Assembly (NCBI GenBank): GCA_035771175.1
Contig: CM069605.1
Coordinates: 17,624,288 to 17,688,287, forward strand
DNA: 64,000 bases
Direction of reading: 5' to 3'
Origin: Paratinospora sagittata
Lineage: Eukaryota; Streptophyta; Magnoliopsida; Ranunculales; Menispermaceae
Under the pieces are notes generated by a model, which ran no database searches, was not told the DNA's origin, and saw only the letters and a list, made by a program, of their open reading frames with translations. This document shows, piece after piece, positions 18,665 through 31,152 of this stretch; positions within the stretch are counted from its first letter, which is position 1; every line of letters begins with the position of its first letter. The position numbers were made by a program, and so were the translations under genes.

Positions 18665-20199
18665 CTTGATCAACTCTTATTTTCTTCAAGGTGTAAAAAA
18701 ACACAACAATATGACATTGTGCTTTAAATTTGTTATCACCTAATTCAGCACATTTGGGACACTAGAGAGCACAACAGATTGGCTGGAGGTAGTTTTCAAT
18801 ATCATCATTCTAACTTCAGGGCTTATATTGGTGACCATGTTGATTGGAAATATTAAGGTAATTAGAGCATCAAAACTATCAAAATATGAAATGCTATATA
18901 GTTTTCTGTGTTGATAGGAATTTCTCACTCTATTCAACATATTTTTTTTTGCAGGTTTTCCTGCATGCAACTACATCAAAAAAATAAGGGATGCATTTGA
19001 AGATGAGGAATATGGAGTGGTAGATGCGGCAAAGACAATTGCCTCAGGGACTTAGGCAAAGAGCACGTCAGTATGGGCGGCAACGATGGGCTGCAATGCG
19101 TGGGGTTGACGAATGTGAGGTGATCAGAAATCTACCAGAGGGCCTGCGTTGTGATATCAAGTATCATCTCTGCCTAGATCTTGTGAGACAGGTAATTAAA
19201 ACTACAACCACATGATTCAGGAATAAACGCGATTATCAGTAATTGTAATACATAGCAAGAATTTGAAGTCCCTCTTTTGTGTTTCAAAGGTACTCTTTTT
19301 TCAACACATGGATGATTTGGTTCTAGAGAACATATGTGACAGAGTTAAGCCCCTCATATTCCCCATTGGAGCAACTGTAAGTATTACCTTATTCTATAAC
19401 TTTTGGGTTTAATGGTTTCTACCATAGTATTGAGCGTCTTTTTATAAGAGCTCTTAGGTTTATCTTTTGTTGTTGACATTTGCATGATTGATATTTGTTT
19501 CTTCTCCAATTTTTGTTCTCTCTCTCCACGTGGAAAGAGTATTAATGATAGCTTGATATGCATTACTGGGCATCCGCCTATCAGCTATAATATTTTTGTC
19601 ATTCTAACTCAAAAGAGTTACCAATGAAGATAATGAGAGAAGGTGACCCAGTTCAGATGATGCTATTTGTCATGAGAGGACACCTACAAAGCAACCAAGT
19701 TTTACGAGATGGATTAAAGAGTTATTGCATGCTGGGTCCTGGGAATTTCAATGGAGATGAGCTTCTTTCATGGTGCTTAAGGCGACCATTTATGGAGTGT
19801 TTGCCTCCATCTTCATCCACCTTAGTGACCCCTGAGACAACAAAAGCGTTTGGGCTAGAAGCCAAGGATGTGAAGTATGTGCAGATCATTTTCGATACAC
19901 ATTCATCAAAGAAAAGGTGAAGAGAAGTGCAAGGTACTACTCACCAGGGTGGAGAACTTGGGCAGTTGTGGCAATTCAATTAGCTTGGAGGAGATATAAG
20001 TACAGGCTTTCACTCACATCTTTGTCGTTTATAAGGCCAAGACAACCATTATCACGTAGTTCTTCACTAGGAGAGGACGGGTTCTGACTTTATACTGCCA
20101 TTTTAACCTCTCCAAAGCCTCAACAGGATGAATTTTGCTCATGAGAGAACATTGAAAATGATGGTGTCACAGACTTTATATTCATCTATCAAGCTTATA

Positions 20200-21828
20200 T
20201 GTGGCGACCCCGCACCCCGGACCACCAACCCCGCAGGGAATGGCGTGCGGAATGCCGGGGCAGGACGCCCGGCGTAGGCATCTCCGACCACTCCTCAACT
20301 CCTGTGAGGTGGTTGAGACCCTACGAGCCTTATCTTAAACAACGACATAATATCAAAAGGTACTAAACAAAACTACCCACCGTATTAATCATCAAAGACA
20401 AGAGATAATCCATAAAAATGAACCATAATTAAAATCATAATCCCTACAGTCCATTAAAATTGACATACACATAAAGTCCAAAATTGTGGGTACAAATAAA
20501 AATCGTCATATGCCCACATGGTTTATCTAACAAGTCTCAACTCACCCATACTACAATGTGGTAAGTGTTATAATTACATAATCCAAAATATAATACTTCA
20601 TAATTTAAAACACAGTTCAATCAAAATGGCTCTCAACTCACATCGAGGCCTTGGATTCTCTCGCAGGCAAGACCCTCAAGATATGACTACTCCTTTGCCC
20701 TTATTCGGGACAGAAAGACCTGAAATAGGAAAATGAGGGTGAGCCAACGGTGTCCAGTGCATAGAATTCAAATATGCTATCAATACTCATCAATAAATAT
20801 CATGTATGCATGTCAATGTGTAGCATGATTAAAAGCTCATAACATATAGATATCACCGTACACGTCTATTTCACCGTACCGTGAGAGAAACGGCGCGAGA
20901 AATCCAGACTTTCCGACCAGCTTCGTTTGAGAGGTTAGATCTCTTAGAAGAAACCTGTAATCAAGGTCTTCACCGTTCAGAATGCAGAAATATCAGTTGT
21001 AGACTACATACCCAAATTTGATATCCATCTAACGGTAGATTCAGGAGATCTATAAGTTTGAGCGAAACGGCGCGAGAAACCCAGACTTTCCGACCCGCTT
21101 GGTTTGAGAGGTTAGATCTCTTAGAAGAAACCTCAAATCAAGATCTCCACTGTTCAGAATGCAGAACCATAAGCTACGAACTTGATGACAAAATTTGAGC
21201 TTAATCTGACCATATATCCCGAAAAGATCCAGCTCTTTGATGAAAACGTCGCAGAGATTTTCCTCCTGCAACTCCCTCTTTCTTTCTCTTCTTCTTTCCT
21301 TTCTCTTCTTTTCTTTTATTTTTTTCCTTTCTCTCCACTCACTTCACTTTCTAGCACATTCTTGGATTCCCTCCACTCACCTCACTTTCTAGCACATTCT
21401 TGGATAAGAGAAGTGGGCATGGGACACTTGTCCACTTTCATGCACCAACCTTCACATGTGTTGGTCTCATACTACCCATACCAACCACATGTACTTTAAA
21501 CAATCTCATGCTTCCATGTATTTTAAATGTCCAATCCATTTAATACACCAATTCATTCTCATTTATCCTTTTATTCAATCAATCCTAACCCATATCAATT
21601 CATGGCTTAATGGACCCATGCATAAATAATAACATATGCATTATACTTTAATTTAACATGATCCATATACAATTTATAATACACATATTTATATACATTA
21701 TCAAGCATCAATTATACAAACATTAAACAACCATCAAACAAACACCAACGATATCAAGGCAACACATAGAGTTTGGGCAAAGTGCAATTGGGTTATGGGC
21801 TAGATGAAATAATTTTCGGGGCGTCACA
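20200..21828. mobile_element. Solo LTR (Gypsy-like, 1.63 kb)
   Basis: Starts TGTGGCGACCCCG and ends CGGGGCGTCACA, with TSD TTATA at 20195-20199 and 21829-21833. No internal region is present, so it is a solo LTR left by unequal recombination. It begins 55 bp after the channel pseudogene stop and may have replaced its 3' UTR context. It shares a block (CGAGAAATCCAGACTTTCC type) with the Tekay-like LTRs further on, so it is probably a related Gypsy family. Confidence 0.9.
20891..21170. repeat. Direct duplication inside the solo LTR
   Basis: A block of about 100 bp around GAAATCCAGACTTTCCGACC (near 20899) recurs 174-175 bp later (near 21074) with few changes. Both copies are followed by GAGGTTAGATCTCTTAGAAG and a GTTCAGAATGCAGAA end. 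Confidence 0.8.
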
Positions 21829-21833
21829 TTATA

Positions 21834-22960
21834 TATGTTTAGTAAATCTCTTTGTTTCCTCTTCGAATTATATAATTTCCTTAGATTTGTTGCTTGTTCA
21901 TCTTATGTGCCTTTAGAATAAATAGGTTTTTTGCAAGCTAGTTTGGGTTTGGGATAGGTACGTCTATGCTCTTCAATTCAGCAATTATGAAGTACTATTA
22001 CGCACAACCGGCCACATGAACACATGAAGGAAGTTTTGAAGGAACTCGCCTCAACTTCTCTTCAAACTGAAGGAAACAATAGTACAATATAACATAACTT
22101 GTGGTTTTGATTTGGCCAACTCAAAGTTCTTTTTATCATCTTTAGCCCAACAAGGTATGTTATACAATGAAACTAAGTTCACTAAATTTAGATAGCTCAA
22201 CAATATTTTTATTGCACATTTTTTGTACAGAATATGCCTATAGGAAAAACTTTGTCTGTGTTGAGTATATTACATATCCATAAACACAGCTGGTCCCAAG
22301 CTCTAATAAAAAAGGAGGATTACGTTAGGTATTTGACAACTCGTGTAAAACTATGACAGATTAACTATAACATAAATTTACTAAAAACTATACGAAGGGC
22401 TAGAACGTCCCTATTATAAATGTCGACTTAGCCTTGGATAAAGTAGAGAATGTAGATTCATGCACAGTTGACTTTATATTATTGAAAAATGATTTAATTA
22501 GTTGAGTTGAGTTGAATATGCCTATAGAAAATATATATATATATCAAATAATTCACATAAAACATGCCATTCAATTCAAAATCCATTGGAGAATAGTACA
22601 TAACTTTAAACTAAACAGATCAATTTACATGAAAGGTGACTAATTATTGCCCACAAAGGTCCTATCAACCCCAAGTTACCCCAACATGAGATATTCAGGA
22701 ACTAAATTAACGTCAAAATGTTTTTCTATTATTACTTTGCTACAATTAAACGAAAAAATACAACTATTAAAGAATAATACTATCATACATTTAAAAAAAA
22801 AAAGATACAATCAATATAATTATTAGCTTAATCGTAGAAATATATCAACTCATCCATGTAGTCCAAAAAGATTTTGTTGAACCAAATATAAGGAAAAACT
22901 ATATATATATATATAGAACAAAGGAGCATAAAATTGCCCGAGTCCTAGACGACCAAATGC
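21834..22960. other. AT-rich intergenic DNA, no gene seen
   Basis: 1.1 kb between the solo LTR and the dynein light chain gene. It contains short TA runs near 22535 and 22900; the latter probably lies in the 3' flank of the minus-strand gene. Confidence 0.6.
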
Positions 22961-23420
22961 TCACGCTTTCGCTGCGTCCAGAGAAGCAAGTTGATTTGCT
23001 GAAAAAATCGAACCAGCCATGCCTCTGAAGAGCAAGATTGTGAGGTTACCCATGCATAAATGGATGAAATAGACACGACAGTGTGTGACGAACGACCCAA
23101 AATCAGTGCCCACAATGCATTGCCATCCATGCCCATATAATTCGTCGAATTCCTATTAACATGAAGCACAAATTTCCCGTTTAAGTAGTAAGAACGAGAA
23201 CAAAGTTTCAAATTTCAGAATAATTAATCCCTTACAACTAGCTTTTATATATATATATATATATATATAGCTTAATTTATACCTTCTTGATGAAGCGGGC
23301 TATCTCAATGGAATCAGTGACGTGAAAGACATCAACGGACTTAGCTGCAAGGTGAAGTGCATGTTGTTGCATTGCTTGAAACATGTCAATCTCGCTGATC
23401 ACTGCTTTCCCTTCTAACAT
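22961..23420 (-). CDS. Dynein light chain (LC8/DLC1 family), two exons
   Basis: Exon 1 is 23420-23283 (46 codons, MLEGKAVISE to ARFIKK). The intron has GT at 23282-23281 and AG at 23154-23153. Exon 2 is 23152-22961 (EFDELYGHGWQCIVG, then FGSFVTH, then TILLFRG, stop TGA). The joined protein is 109 residues with no stop or frame break. LC8 proteins are dimeric hub subunits; plants lack classical dynein motors, so roles are in complexes such as nuclear pores or other scaffolds. Start chosen because MLEGKA is the usual N terminus of plant members. The C terminus after LLFRG runs about 18 residues longer than the typical family end. Residues CRVYFIHLC replace the more usual glycine-rich strand, a possible sign of divergence. 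Expression is unproven from sequence. Confidence 0.85.
23246..23269. repeat. (TA)n microsatellite in dynein light chain intron
   Basis: About 24 bp of alternating TA within the 130-bp intron, towards its 5' end on the minus strand. Confidence 0.85.
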
Positions 23421-23570
23421 GGCTGAAAATATCAAACCCCTGATGATGATGATGAATTATGATATCTAATAAAATACCCAAATTAAATATTCTCCAAAAA
23501 ATAAAAAAGACAATAAAAAAAGAAGCTAATTCGAGTCCTTGGTTGTAATGAACTTGGAGAGGCTGTTGGT

Positions 23571-23581
23571 TTATATATATT
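23571..23581 (-). promoter_or_regulatory. TATA-like box upstream of dynein light chain
   Basis: Minus-strand AATATATATAAACC, about 150 bp upstream of the ATG at 23420. It is the best TATA candidate in the upstream region, with no further support. Confidence 0.35.
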
Positions 23582-23582
23582 C

Positions 23583-25847
23583 AGGTCAGGGGCCGGTGAT
23601 AATTGGGTCGGTCACCCACATAGGTCTGGACCAGTAGCTTGTGGTTAGCCATAGAAGCAGTGAGAGAAATAGAGATTATTGAAGAAGGCCATATAAATAG
23701 ATAGATGGATACAAAAACAGGTCATATGATCATCGTGAGTTTACCGAGCAATTTGCTTTCTTCGTATTTCTTTTCTGTATTTTGTGGTGCGCTCATGAGG
23801 TGTATGATGAAATGTCCAAATGTGTAATAAACTTTTGTCTCATTTGTTTTGTGGTTAGATTTGCTCAGCTGCTACTAGGGTTTGAGTTTTTAATTGATTT
23901 GGGACCATTTTATATTATTAATAATGTTCCAAAAAAAAATAACGCCCCAAAAATACTAGTAACTGTCGTGGAAGTTTGAGGGCACGAGTATGAAAAGGTA
24001 GTAAAATTCTATTCTGCTAGAGAAATTTGAACATGTGAAACTTGACTCAATCGTGTCACTTTAGGCCATGGATTATGGAAATTCAACAACTCAGCCTCTT
24101 TCAAAAGTCCAATCCAATCAAGAATCTAATGCAGATGTATTAGACGTACGTAGGGGGGTTGGAAATACTCAAAGTTGTGCTTTAACTTCAATCTCCTGTA
24201 CATTCCAAACTAGGTCAATATCTAAAAATGAATAAAAGGGGAACATAACAATTTTATGCAGTTTTATTCAAAGATTCCAAGAATGTGAGGATTGTGCTTG
24301 AAAACAAATCTGGGTATAGAAAAATGTGGTCAGATAAATAGGTTTTGATTAAAAAAAAAAGGATCTAAATCAGAGAAGATTAACTACATATTATGTCTAC
24401 ACCCAATTAGCAATATGGGCTTCAATATAACTTCTCATCTATTGCTAAGACAAAATTCACAACAGCTTTAAAAACTTCCAAAGAATATATAGTTTAGTTG
24501 AAAAGTATATGATAAAATATTGCCCTTAAAATATGTTGTAATTTTATCAAGAAAATAGGTATATTAGGCTAAAAATAAACACTTGTGTAAGAAGCAGATT
24601 TGTGTAGCTAATTTCTATATAGTTGAAAAAAGGCTTAGTTGAGTTAAGTTATAGGTTAAAAATAAGAACTCAGTTATACAGATAAAAATGCAGTCAACCA
24701 TGCCTACCAAAAAGTTTGGGCATTGCAGACTTGTCAAATTCTCTACTTTTCTAATTGAAGGTTCATACCATTATCTTTAGGATGCAAAAAAAAAAAATAA
24801 AAAATAAAATAAAAAATAAAATAAAATAAATAAATAAATGGAGGGTGTTCTTACCATGGTATTGGAAGTGTCATAACTCGACTTTATTGATGATCGAGAT
24901 GGGAATAGAGGTCCCTAGGGAAAGGGATTCAACCTATATCTCCACAATTTTGATGATATACACAACATAATATTTAGAGTTTGGGATTAAGCAAATCTTT
25001 GTCTAGTATTGTGTCAATTATAATGTGATTTGTCTTGCTTTGATGCATTAATTTCTTTTACTAAATCACTATCAAAATGTCCTTCAATGAGCTAAGGTCA
25101 CCAATTTTGGTGACCCTCTCGTTTATTGCTTAATGGAAATAAGATACCATCCTTTTTTATCCAAGAAACCTGTGATGAACAAAGTGTTAAACCTCAACTT
25201 GACAAAGAGAAGGTTTTATGAATTGAAATGGAACTTAATATGTAAATTCCCCAACCCTACATGTTTTTCTGACTTGATGCATTCTGTAGGCCATGGTAAT
25301 ATGCATCATGGTAGTTTTGTTGGGTCTTTGTCTCTGAAAGGGTTTGCATATATATGTTGCCTTTGCTTCCATTCTTTTATCAAATGCAATCCTCCCCATT
25401 TTGAATTTGGCTTTCCTAATTATTTTGCTAAAAGAGTTTTCTTTGTTAAAATTTCTTAGTTCACTAGCTGAATTGAATTAGAGGTCCTACAAAAGAAAGC
25501 CTTCATGGTAAGGCTTAACAAACTATTGTATTTGGGATTATAATAAAAAAATCATCTGGATCTAAAAATAGCATACCACACCAATAATGACTCTAGTTCA
25601 CATAGTAGAAATAAGGTCCACCAAGTAATAAAAGCCTAACTTTTTTTTTTTTCTCTCTATTGCTAATACTCAAGGGTCAAAAGAAACCAGGAGTCCAATG
25701 GCGAAGGGCATATAAGGTCCACACTAATCTACGACTTCATTACCTAACCATGGAAGGTCTCATGCATATTGTAAGTGAGGAGATTTGAATCCTCAAACTC
25801 ACGAGAGGTAGAGGAGGTGGTTTGCCACTCAAGCTACAAGTGATATA
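23583..25847. other. AT-rich intergenic DNA
   Basis: 2.3 kb with no recognisable gene. It has an A-rich AATAAAATAAA microsatellite near 24788-24840 and T runs near 25640. A 108-codon frame at 25133-25459 has no domain I recognise and unremarkable composition. Confidence 0.55.
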
Positions 25848-26024
25848 GGCCCCATTTGAAAAACTTTTTCTAAAGTGTTTTTGAAGTAAAAACACTTTTG
25901 GAGGTGTTTCGCAATACTTGCTTCTAGCTAAACTGCGGTGAAAAAAAAACCATTTAAGAAACTAGCTTTTCCTAAAAACGTTTATCGAAAAAGCTCTTTT
26001 GGAAAAGCTCTCCCAAATCAGGGT
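25848..26024. mobile_element. Small TIR element (MITE-like), copy 2
   Basis: About 177 bp from GGCCCCATTTGAAAAAC to CTCTCCCAAATCAGGGTC. The ends are imperfectly inverted (GGCCC-CATTTG against GACCCTGATTTG). It is the better preserved copy of the family also at 2566-2774 and shares the CTTTTGGAxxTxTTTxGCAATA and AAAAGCTCTCCCAAAT blocks. It is non-coding. Confidence 0.65.
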
Positions 26025-26287
26025 CATAACCCGCCCACAACTTTATTACAAAACTTTTATCTATTGGTTTTTTCTGAAAGCTATTAGATTCATAACTACC
26101 ATTTACGACAGTAAATGAAGATGGACTAATAATGAAACCTCCAACCCATTTGACGAGAAAACAAAAAAGCATGCTAATCCCATTTCTACCACTTTTAGTT
26201 TTGGTGGTAAAATTAATTAATGAAAAACTAGAAGAAAAGAAGGGAAAGGCACCTAATTCCAATTCTTTTTCTTCTTCTTCTTCAAAC

Positions 26288-26595
26288 TATTAGGGAATAA
26301 ACCCAAGAAATCGCAAACACACACAACGAGAAAATACAGAGACAAGAAATTTAACGTGGTTCGGGAAGAAATCCCTATGTCCACGGAGTGCACCAACACT
26401 CAATCCACTATTAATGGAGGTAACACGAAAGCCACTCTGTGAACACTCTCTCACAATTCTCCTCACCTCTCAATTTATCTCATCTCATATAAACCCTAAT
26501 TATAATTAGGTATATATATTAATTACATATGAGGGTACAATTGTACTTTCGTACATACAATAATAAAATAGTTATTTTGGCTTCATAATATAACA
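26288..26595 (-). repeat. Degenerate Copia 3' LTR
   Basis: 308 bp. On its own strand it starts TGTTATATTATGAAG and ends GGGTTTATTCCCTAATA, the terminal CA having decayed to TA. The purine tract AAGTGGGAGAT (26596-26606, minus) adjoins it. Confidence 0.85.
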
Positions 26596-26725
26596 ATCTC
26601 CCACTTGAAGACCAAATAATTAGTATAGGCTTCACACTCCAACATTCTCCCACTTGAAGACTAAAACACCTGTAAACATTTGTCTTTAATGGCTAGTGAA
26701 ACTGGTGCACTCAAAAGTCACATCT

Positions 26726-29720
26726 TCAACCTTGAAGACCAACTGAAGTTGCGCACAACTCAAGTTTCTCTATTGTAACTGTGTTGGTCAACATGTCAGT
26801 TGGATTCTTGCTACCTTGAATGTTTATCAGTGTCAACACCCCATCATCAAGCAACGATCTAATGAAATGGTAACGCGGTCCAATATGCTCAGTCTTGGAA
26901 TGAAATGTTGAATTTGTAGCCAAATGTATCGCACTTTGACTATCACTGTGCAAGACATTCGCTACTTGCTTGAATCCAAACTCTGCCACCAAACCTTGCA
27001 ACCAAATCAGCTCTTTACTAGCTTTTGTCATAGCCACATACTCTGTTTCAGTTGTAAATAAGGTCATAATCTTCTGCAATAGAGAAATCCAACTGATGGC
27101 TATAGTACCCAATGTGAACACATCCTGTAGTGCTCCTTCTATGATCCACCTCACCAGCAAAATCAGCATCTACAAAGCCTTGTAACTTTAACTCACCTCT
27201 ACTGAAACGTAGACATTTTTCAGTAATACCTCGTAGATACCTAAGTATTCACTTAACTGCTTCCCAATGTTGTTTTCTTAAATCTGACATAAATCTGCTC
27301 ACTGCTCTCACTACATGAGAAATATCTGGTCTTGTGCAAACCATAGCATACATCAAGCTCTAAATAGTTGAAGCATATGGAACTTTAGTCGTGTATGTTA
27401 TCTCCTCATCTGATTGTGAACTTAGCTCCTTGGACAATCTGAAATGATTAGCAAACGGTGTTCTCACTGACTTAGCATCACTCATACTAAACCTCTGGAG
27501 TACCTTACGAACATACTCTGTTTGAGATAACTACAAAGTACCCATCTGCCCGTCCCTATTAATCCTCATCCCAAGTATCTACTTTGCTGCACCCAAGTCT
27601 TTCATCTCAAATTCACTGGAAAATTGTTTCTTCAGTTTGTTGATCTCCTCCAAGTCTACACCAACTACTAACATGCATCATCATAAAGTAACAGGATAAT
27701 AAAACTGGAACCAACTGCCTTGAAGTAACAACAGTGGTCAGCATTGCATTTCAAAAAGCCATGTTTCTGCATGAAACCATCAAAATTCTTATACCACTTT
27801 CTGGGAGCCTATTTCAAGCCATAAAGGCTTTTGGTCAACACGCAAATCAGATTTTCTTTACCAGCCACTGCAAAACCTTCTGATTTTTTCATATATATCT
27901 CTTATTCCAAATTACCATGGAGAAAAACAGTTTTCACATCTCACTGCTCAAGATGTAAATATTTTGCTGCTACAATGCTCAAAACTGAGCGAATAGCATT
28001 AAACTTCACAACTGGAGATAATATATTTGTGTAGTCAATGCCTTCCTTCTGCAGAAAGCCTTTGACCACCAACTAGGCCTTATACATCTTAGAGCCATCA
28101 TGTTCCTCTTTAATTCGGTACACCCACTTGTTATGAAGAGCCTTTTTACCCTCTGGTAACTCTGCCAACTCCCAAGTCTCGCTAGAGGTAAAAGATTTCA
28201 TTTCATCCTCCATTACAAGCTCCCACTGGCTAGAATCCTTAACTTGGCATTCCTCATCATAACATTCTGGTTCTCTTCTATCTGTAAGCAGCAAATAACT
28301 CAAATACTTTCTGTTTGGTACATGTGGCATGCTAAATCTTCTCAAACCAACATCAGAACCCTATGAAGAACCAACATCCTGTGCCTCGGGTTCTTTGCCT
28401 GGAACTTTGTCTAGAATAATATCAAGCTCAAAGAAATTAGGCTCATGTTCTGGTTGTACCAAACTAAAAAATTGTGTTGTGTCTCTGTCTTTATACATAA
28501 CCTTCTCATTAAAGATGACATCTCTACTCCTGATCATTTTTTGATTATATTCATCCTAAAGCTTATAGCCAAAGTCATCACCACCATAACCAACAAGTAT
28601 GCATTTAAGTGATTTAACATCAAGCTTATTCGTAGCATGGTCACCAATATGCACATAAGAAACACAGCCAAATACTTTCAAATGAGAAAGTTTTACCTCA
28701 TGTCTACTCCATACTTCTTCTAGAATTTTGAATTCCATTCGTACTGATGGTTCTTTGTTGATCAGATAAGTTGTTGTATTGACTGCCTCTGCCCAAAACT
28801 GTTTTGGCAATCCAGATATGCTCATGCTTCTGGCCCTCTCGGTCAACGTTCTATTCATTCGCTTTGTTTCGCTGTGGTGTACCAGGCACAGTCCTCTCAA
28901 GTTTTATCCCACTCTTATAACATAACTTCTTAAATTTGGTGTCTTCATACTCTCCACCATTATCAGATCGCAACTTCTTAATCCTAAACCTTGTCTCATT
29001 TTTAACCCTAGCTTTCCGCTTCTTGAAAGCTTCAAACACATCAGATTTCTGTCTCAAGAAGTAAACTCATACCTTCCTAGAGTGATCATCAATAAAAGTC
29101 ACAAAATACCGCTTCCCACCTATTGATGAAACTGAAGCTGGACCCCAAACATTTGTGTTGACAAGCTCAAGCTTGGATGACTTTGGACTAAAAAAGTATT
29201 CTAGAAACTGACATTATTTTGTTTCCCATATATGCAGCTTTCACACAAATCAATATCCACTTATCTCAGTCCTGGCAGCTTCCCTTGTGAATGCATGACT
29301 TGTAGCCCCTTGGCACTCATGTGTCCAAGCCTCTGATGCCATAAGTTTGGGTCTTCTTTATTTTTTGTAACAGTAATATAACCATAATCATCAACAATCA
29401 TATAAAGAGATCCAATTTTCTTACCCCGGGCAACAGTAATCGCTCCCTTTGACACTTTCCAAATGTCATCTGCAAAGGTGGTTGAATAACCATCACTCCC
29501 CAACTACCCAATAGAAATCAGATTTTTTCTTCAAAGTAGGCACATGCCTCACATTGTCCAGCTTCCACACGGACCCCTTTAGCTGAATCCACACATCGCC
29601 TTTGCCAACAACATCACATGCATGGTCGTCACCAAGATACACGTATCCCAAATCTCTGTTGGGGGTAGCATGGAATGATGCCCCTAAATCTAACACCCAA
29701 GATTCCATCTTGTTCTCCAT
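26726..29720 (-). pseudogene. pol: Degenerate Copia pol
   Basis: Fragments in Copia order on the minus strand. Protease near 29690 reads LDLGAS where the family has LDSGAS. Then come the pre-integrase domain (29503-29261, LWHQRLGHMS), integrase core (29057-28851, LRSDNGGEY; 28900-28556, NRTLTERARS and later VFGCVSYVH), the start of RT (28345-28073, WELAELPEGKKALHNKW), further RT near 27690 where the catalytic YVDD motif has lost its Val codon and a frame change follows, and RNase H (27169-26726, TTETEYVAM, SDSQSAIHLA, NPTDMLT). Many stops lie in between. It is not functional. Confidence 0.88.
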
Positions 29721-29799
29721 AGAACAAATAAGGGCATCTTCTTAATTTTCTGAGATGCAGTTTGCACTGTTTTGCTTCTCACCATCTTTTTTTGGAGCC

Positions 29800-30561
29800 T
29801 TACATTCAGATTGGAAATGTCCCATCTTTTCACAATTCCGACATTCAACATTTTTCTTGGGAACCATGATGATGTCTGGACTTAAACTTGTCATTCTTTG
29901 ATTTTGATCTGTCATGCCAATTTTCTTTATTCTTACTTCTACCTTTGCTTTCCATATTCAATGTTGACCCTCAACTGGATAAATATTCACCATTCCTTCG
30001 GATTTCCTCAGTCATAATCAAGTCAGTAACATCTGAAAATCTCAGTTTACTTTTTCCAAAAAAACTGCTAATGGATTGGACAGTGTTCTTCCAACTCTCT
30101 GGCAACTGTCCAAGGATAGGTAATGCAAGAACCTCATCATCAAAATGGATATCCACTGAATCCAATTGATCAGTGGTCTCATTAAATAAATTTAAGTGCT
30201 CCTTGAAATTTCCATTCTTTACCATTTTCAAAGTAAACAATTTTTTGATCAGAAGTACCTTATGTGTTGTAGAGGGTTGCTCGTACATATTAGAAAGGGC
30301 GGCCATGAGAGATACAATTGTCTTTTGATGCTTCACGTTGAAGGCAATCTTTTTTGATATACAATTTCGAATCGCACCGAGTGCCTTCCAATCTAGTATC
30401 TCCAATTCTTCTTTCTTGTAATTGGCAAGTTTCTCCTTTAAAGGCAAATACAAATCCTTTTCATACAGATAGTCTTTCATCTGCATCTTCCAGTAACTGA
30501 AACTTGAACCATTAAATTTCTCCACTCTGATTGATTCATCATCTGAACTCATTTCTCCCAC
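29800..30561 (-). pseudogene. gag: Degenerate Copia gag
   Basis: A 196-codon frame (30561-29971) starts MGEMSSDDESIRVEKFNG and contains the capsid block SYWKMQMKDYLYEKDL. A frame break separates it from a CCHC knuckle, CRNCEKMGHFQSEC, near 29852-29806. It is the capsid and nucleocapsid remnant of the old Copia element. Confidence 0.85.
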
Positions 30562-31138
30562 TCAAACCACAAATACGGAGCAAATCAAAAGTAACCGCAA
30601 GAATAGTGTAACCTTATACCACGGTTCAAGAACAAGGCCTGTATTGAGCAAAGAATGCACACGGTTAAGTCAAAAAATTGATGATCCTTCAATGTTTTTG
30701 ACTTTTCAACACCCAAAAAAAAAAAAGATTTCCTTTTACTTTATTTAATGATAAAATAAAACAAACCTATTTATATTAACGTTCTCACAAAGGACAAATT
30801 CCTTTTGCGCACGGTTAAATATGAGAACAGATTTATCTCTTCTTCTTTTTTCTTATTCAACGCCTCTTTTCTCTAATCTCTTCTTCTTCGTCCAGCAACG
30901 CAAAGAAATACCGTGTTTTTATTTTCTTTCGGTATTTGCGACTCACTACGACAATCAATACAGGACCCATGTCCACGTACCGCCGCAATCAACATGAAAC
31001 TCACGATATGCACCGCTTCTCTTCTTTACAATCGCTCCATTGACAGTGGAGCGCGACGGTTTGCGTGACAATGCACGCTTGCTGCAACACGTTGCACGCA
31101 AAGATTTTTCGACCCACGGCTCGAAACTTTCAACGTAG

Positions 31139-31152
31139 GCTGTGATACTAGT
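31139..31152 (-). other. Decayed primer binding site
   Basis: The minus strand reads CTAGTATCACAGCC beside the 5' LTR, three mismatches from the initiator-Met primer site TTGGTATCAGAGCC. Confidence 0.7.

Larger units (their letters stand above)
8939..20144 (+). pseudogene. Cyclic nucleotide-gated channel (CNGC2/CNGC4-type) pseudogene, 7 exons
   Basis: Intact relatives are plasma-membrane cation channels (Ca2+/K+) with six membrane segments, a cyclic-nucleotide-binding domain and a calmodulin/IQ site, active in plant immunity and Ca2+ signalling. Exons read by homology: 8939-9185 plus 14348-14669 (acidic N terminus, S1-S2), 17842-18058 (S3-S4), 18317-18622 (S5, start of pore), 18749-18857 (pore TFGTLEST, S6), 18955-19191 (C-linker), 19290-19376, 19630-20144 (binding domain, IQ region QLAWRRY). 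All introns have GT-AG ends. Lesions: Gypsy insertion at 9186; net -1 frame change near 14600; one-base loss giving TGA at 18463; TAA at 18985; TAG at 19021; frame change near 19885; TGA at 20085. The final family-like stop is at 20142. The pore filter region GTL and FVDPLFFY near S1 are closest to CNGC4 as I recall it, so subfamily is moderately sure. Non-functional beyond doubt. Confidence 0.92.

Noticed and set aside
25133..25459. 108-codon plus-strand frame
   Set aside because: No recognisable domain, no splice or promoter context, ordinary intergenic composition.
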